Shown: positions 5,122 to 7,276 of the stretch, piece by piece | Layout of the letters: every line of letters begins with the position of its first letter | Numbering within the stretch: the stretch's first letter is position 1 | DNA from: Thermoprotei archaeon | GTDB taxonomy: Archaea; Thermoproteota; Nitrososphaeria; Geothermarchaeales; JDFR-13 | DNA length: 7,276 nt | Reading direction: 5' to 3' | NCBI GenBank assembly: GCA_015661745.1 | Contig: DQVL01000141.1 | Location: forward strand, 1-7,276 | Made by a program: the position numbers and the translations under genes | The notes under the pieces: generated by a model | The model's input: the letters and a program-made list of their open reading frames with translations, nothing else | Told to the model about the DNA's origin: nothing | Database searches by the model: none

Positions 5122-6224
5122 ATGAATTCGGTATTAAAAAGGATTTACTAGGTCTCATATTCTCAGCCCAGTTTATAGCAACTGTTCCAGGGGCCCTCAT
5201 ATTCGGTTATCTAGCTGATAAATATGGGAGGAGAAAAGCCCTATTCCTCTCGGTTCTCTGGGACTCCATATTCACAGCATTAACATTTTTTGCACCCTCC
5301 TTCCTAGTCTTAGCTATATTGAGGGTTATATCAGGGTTGGGAGTCTCATGGGGTATTGGATATGCATTACTTAGTGAAGCCTATGAACCTAAGTATAGAG
5401 GATTCTTTGGCGGGCTTATCCATGCAACATTTGTATTAGGATATGTAATTAGTGGAGTTTCAGTGAGTAATTTATATCCTCTATATGGATGGAGAGCACC
5501 ATATTTAATAGCTCTATATCCAATACCGATAATAGCTATATTAGCCAAGTTCCTTCCAGAGTCTAGAGTATGGCTTAAGATTCAAGAGCTTGAGAATATT
5601 GAGGGAAGGGCTGGTGGAACCGTCCCGTTGAAGAGGCTTATCGAGAGCGACGTATTTAAATATGTTTTCCTAGCCTCAATACTCTTCTGGGGAAGTGAAT
5701 TTGCATATCATGCATGGGTTGACTGGGCACCAACCCTATTAACAGATGAATATGGTTATAAAGTGGAGGAAGCCAGTGATATAGTCGTAGGCATATCCCT
5801 ATTAGTCGTTATATTTCTCCCGTTAGTAGGCTATATAAGTGATTATATTGGAAGGCGTAAAGCATTTATCCTCTCATCATCGATAGGTGTAATAGGCAGC
5901 ATCCTATATGCATATACATATATATTAATTGGGGATATAGAGACTTCATTCTACCTACTATATATTATACCACTAGCATTCAGCGCCCATGCATTATATG
6001 GAGTATGGAGCACGGAAATCTTCCCTACTGAAGTAAGAGCTACAGCCACATCCTTCACATTCAGCATTGCGAGAGGGCTTTCAATGGGTGCGTTCATAGT
6101 TGGTGTAGCCTCTGAATATATTGGACTAGCAACTTCAATGATGTTATTTGGCATGATAGGATTCATTTTAATGGTTACACTACCTTTGAAGCTACCTGAG
6201 ACAAAGGGTAAAAAGATAGAATAA
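5118..6224 (+). CDS. Major facilitator superfamily transporter (lacks helix 1 in this frame)
   Basis: The 368-residue frame covers helices 2-12 of a secondary transporter resembling the sugar/aromatic-acid proton symporters. The N-half motif A is GYLADKYGRRKA (30-41), with RVISGLG at 69-75 and LPESRVWL at 146-153. A cytoplasmic loop (about 154-180) links the halves. The C-half repeats the motif as GYISDYIGRRKA (238-249), followed by IFPTEVRATA (301-310) and LPETKG (359-364). The substrate is unknown; the PES and PTE/PET motifs point to organic acids or sugars. Joined to the upstream 38 residues by a one-base correction, it would be 407 residues, the normal length for 12 helices. It follows the tup-like genes on the same strand after a 131-bp gap, so co-transcription is possible but not shown. 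Confidence 0.8.
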   Translation: MNEFGIKKDLLGLIFSAQFIATVPGALIFGYLADKYGRRKALFLSVLWDSIFTALTFFAPSFLVLAILRVISGLGVSWGIGYALLSEAYEPKYRGFFGGLIHATFVLGYVISGVSVSNLYPLYGWRAPYLIALYPIPIIAILAKFLPESRVWLKIQELENIEGRAGGTVPLKRLIESDVFKYVFLASILFWGSEFAYHAWVDWAPTLLTDEYGYKVEEASDIVVGISLLVVIFLPLVGYISDYIGRRKAFILSSSIGVIGSILYAYTYILIGDIETSFYLLYIIPLAFSAHALYGVWSTEIFPTEVRATATSFTFSIARGLSMGAFIVGVASEYIGLATSMMLFGMIGFILMVTLPLKLPETKGKKIE

Positions 6225-6311
6225 GTTATATCTGGTTACCACATAAGGAGATATAGAGTTATTTAATAGGTATAGACACTGCTATAATATATAGATCTGC
6301 ATTAACAGGTT

Positions 6312-7064
6312 TTACTCCCTAATTATTCGCAGATATAATATTGAGGAGATACCTAGGAATACGAGTGAGAAGATAGTTAAATATACTATACGGTCAAACG
6401 ATAAAACTCCATACTGTAGAGCCTCCCTCATAAGATCAGCCCCATGACTTACAGGATTATACTGCGCGATAACATAAATAGGTTGGGGAAGAATCTCAAG
6501 AACATCTAAGGGATAGAATACAGTACTATTAAACATTAGTAGGAAATAGAGTAGACCCCTCACCGATATATATGCATCGAAGTTTCTTATAACAGTTGCT
6601 AAGAAGATCGCTAAGGAGCTCACCCCCATAGCTAGGATGAAGAGTATCGGTGGTAGATACATAAGTATATATGGATTTGGGAGTGGACTCAATAATATAG
6701 CTAGGATAAGGAGGGGTGTAGAATATATAAGCCCCCTAATACTGCCTGAGATAGATCTACCAAGGATAAGATCCCAATCACTAAATGGTAGACTTAGATA
6801 ATAATGATGTATCTTCCTCCTAACCTCTGCCGACACCTCCCTACCAATTGTAAAGGCTGATGCATATAATGCTAGGACAACGATGCCTGGTAGAAGAAAG
6901 TTGAAATACTCGAATCTCACGACTAAATTATTGAATATAATGGCTAATATAAAGATGTCAGCTAAATTCATACTTATTAGACCGGCCATCCACCATCTAT
7001 ATTTAAAGAACCGTCTTATATCCCTCTCTATAATATAGATAATCATAGGGGCTTCTCCAATCAT
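6312..7064 (-). CDS. ABC-2 type transporter permease
   Basis: This 250-residue membrane protein belongs to the ABC-2 permease family (DrrB/NodJ type), whose members export drugs, lipids or polysaccharides with a separate ATPase. A short amphipathic N-terminus (IIYIIERDIRRFFKYRWW) precedes six helices, near 27-46, 56-75, 107-126, 134-158, 168-190 and 228-246. The segment GREVSAEVRRKIHHYYLSLP (74-93) is the cytoplasmic coupling loop between helices 2 and 3. The conserved end region has FYPLDVLEILPQPIYVIAQY (183-202) followed by NPVSHGADLMREAL (203-216). ATG 7064 is chosen because a TATA box fits a leaderless start there; an alternative ATG at 7046 (Met7) has GGAG eight nt upstream. No ATPase gene lies next to it here, so the partner and substrate are unknown. 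Confidence 0.85.
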   Translation of the reverse strand: MIGEAPMIIYIIERDIRRFFKYRWWMAGLISMNLADIFILAIIFNNLVVRFEYFNFLLPGIVVLALYASAFTIGREVSAEVRRKIHHYYLSLPFSDWDLILGRSISGSIRGLIYSTPLLILAILLSPLPNPYILMYLPPILFILAMGVSSLAIFLATVIRNFDAYISVRGLLYFLLMFNSTVFYPLDVLEILPQPIYVIAQYNPVSHGADLMREALQYGVLSFDRIVYLTIFSLVFLGISSILYLRIIRE

Positions 7065-7085
7065 CTAGGGTCAATGAATAAATGG

Positions 7086-7093
7086 TTATATAA
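7086..7093 (-). promoter_or_regulatory. TATA box for the ABC-2 permease gene
   Basis: TTATATAA lies from -29 to -22 relative to ATG 7064 on the minus strand, the right distance for a leaderless transcript starting at the ATG. The box is a perfect palindrome, so it could also be read toward the divergent gene at 7130. Confidence 0.5.
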
Positions 7094-7096
7094 TAG

Positions 7097-7104
7097 TTAA
7101 TAAA
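7097..7104 (+). promoter_or_regulatory. Candidate TATA box for the HAD phosphatase gene
   Basis: TTAATAAA lies 26 nt before ATG 7130, which suits a leaderless start. No Shine-Dalgarno motif precedes that ATG. The match to an archaeal TATA box is modest, and the stronger palindromic box at 7086-7093 may serve both directions. Confidence 0.35.
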
Positions 7105-7129
7105 GCTTAGAGTATCCAATATCATAGTT

Positions 7130-7276
7130 ATGAAGTTTAAATGGCTCTTCCTAGTGGATCTAGATGGTACAATCTGGGATCACTTGGATATATCGATGCT
7201 GGAACCTCCATTCAAGAGGATAACCCAAAAATCGATTATAGATAATAATGGGGTAATGGTCACGTTGAATATGGAG
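7130..7276 (+). CDS. HAD-superfamily phosphatase, MDP-1-like (N-terminal part)
   Basis: ATG 7130 opens a frame of 49 codons that is cut by the window end. Residues 5-16 read WLFLVDLDGTIW, the HAD motif I, in which Asp10 would be the nucleophile and Asp12 the general acid/base with Mg2+ bound. The Trp after DGT(I/L), the following Asp and the PPF at 26-28 recall the magnesium-dependent phosphatase-1 (MDP-1) type of HAD enzymes; this subgroup assignment is tentative as motifs II and III lie beyond the window. The substrate is unknown. The gene is transcribed divergently from the ABC-2 permease across a 65-bp spacer, so their promoters are packed together. Confidence 0.75.
   Translation, partial: MKFKWLFLVDLDGTIWDHLDISMLEPPFKRITQKSIIDNNGVMVTLNME

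Overview
The window looks like a chromosomal segment of a low-GC thermophilic archaeon, most probably Thermoproteota (Crenarchaeota) of the Desulfurococcales/Ignisphaera kind. This is inferred from the AT-rich DNA, heavy use of AGG/AGA (Arg) and ATA (Ile) codons, TTG starts, GGTGA-type ribosome binding sites, TATA boxes placed for leaderless or short-leader mRNAs, and the gene content (pyruvoyl SpeD followed by SpeE, a tungstate-type ABC permease). No rRNA, tRNA, insertion sequence or CRISPR array was seen.

Left end (1-880, minus strand): a membrane-anchored winged-helix regulator with a methionine-rich loop predicted to face outside is followed by its own-promoter neighbour, a secreted protein whose mature part is built from Gly-Asn-Gly-Met-Met repeats and runs off the window. 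Between them lie a TATA box, a perfect 9-bp direct repeat spaced about three helical turns, and a GGTGA ribosome binding site. This pair is the most promising candidate for an undescribed system: an extracytoplasmic methionine-rich sensor controlling a methionine-rich exported protein, perhaps for Cu(I)/Ag(I) or oxidant stress.

Polyamine block (about 1069-2315, plus strand): speD (S-adenosylmethionine decarboxylase) overlaps speE (aminopropyltransferase) by 26 bp. Together they make decarboxylated AdoMet and transfer its aminopropyl group to a polyamine acceptor. A convergent gene (2323-3438, minus) encodes a polytopic membrane protein fused to a C-terminal OB-fold-like domain of unknown function.

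Transport block (3583-6224, plus strand): a TupB-like permease and its ABC ATPase overlap by 4 bp, with no substrate-binding protein beside them. Next comes a major facilitator transporter whose first membrane helix is separated from the rest by a one-base frameshift at about 5115.

Right end (6312-7276): an ABC-2 type export permease (minus) without an ATPase in view is transcribed divergently from a HAD-family phosphatase gene cut by the window end.
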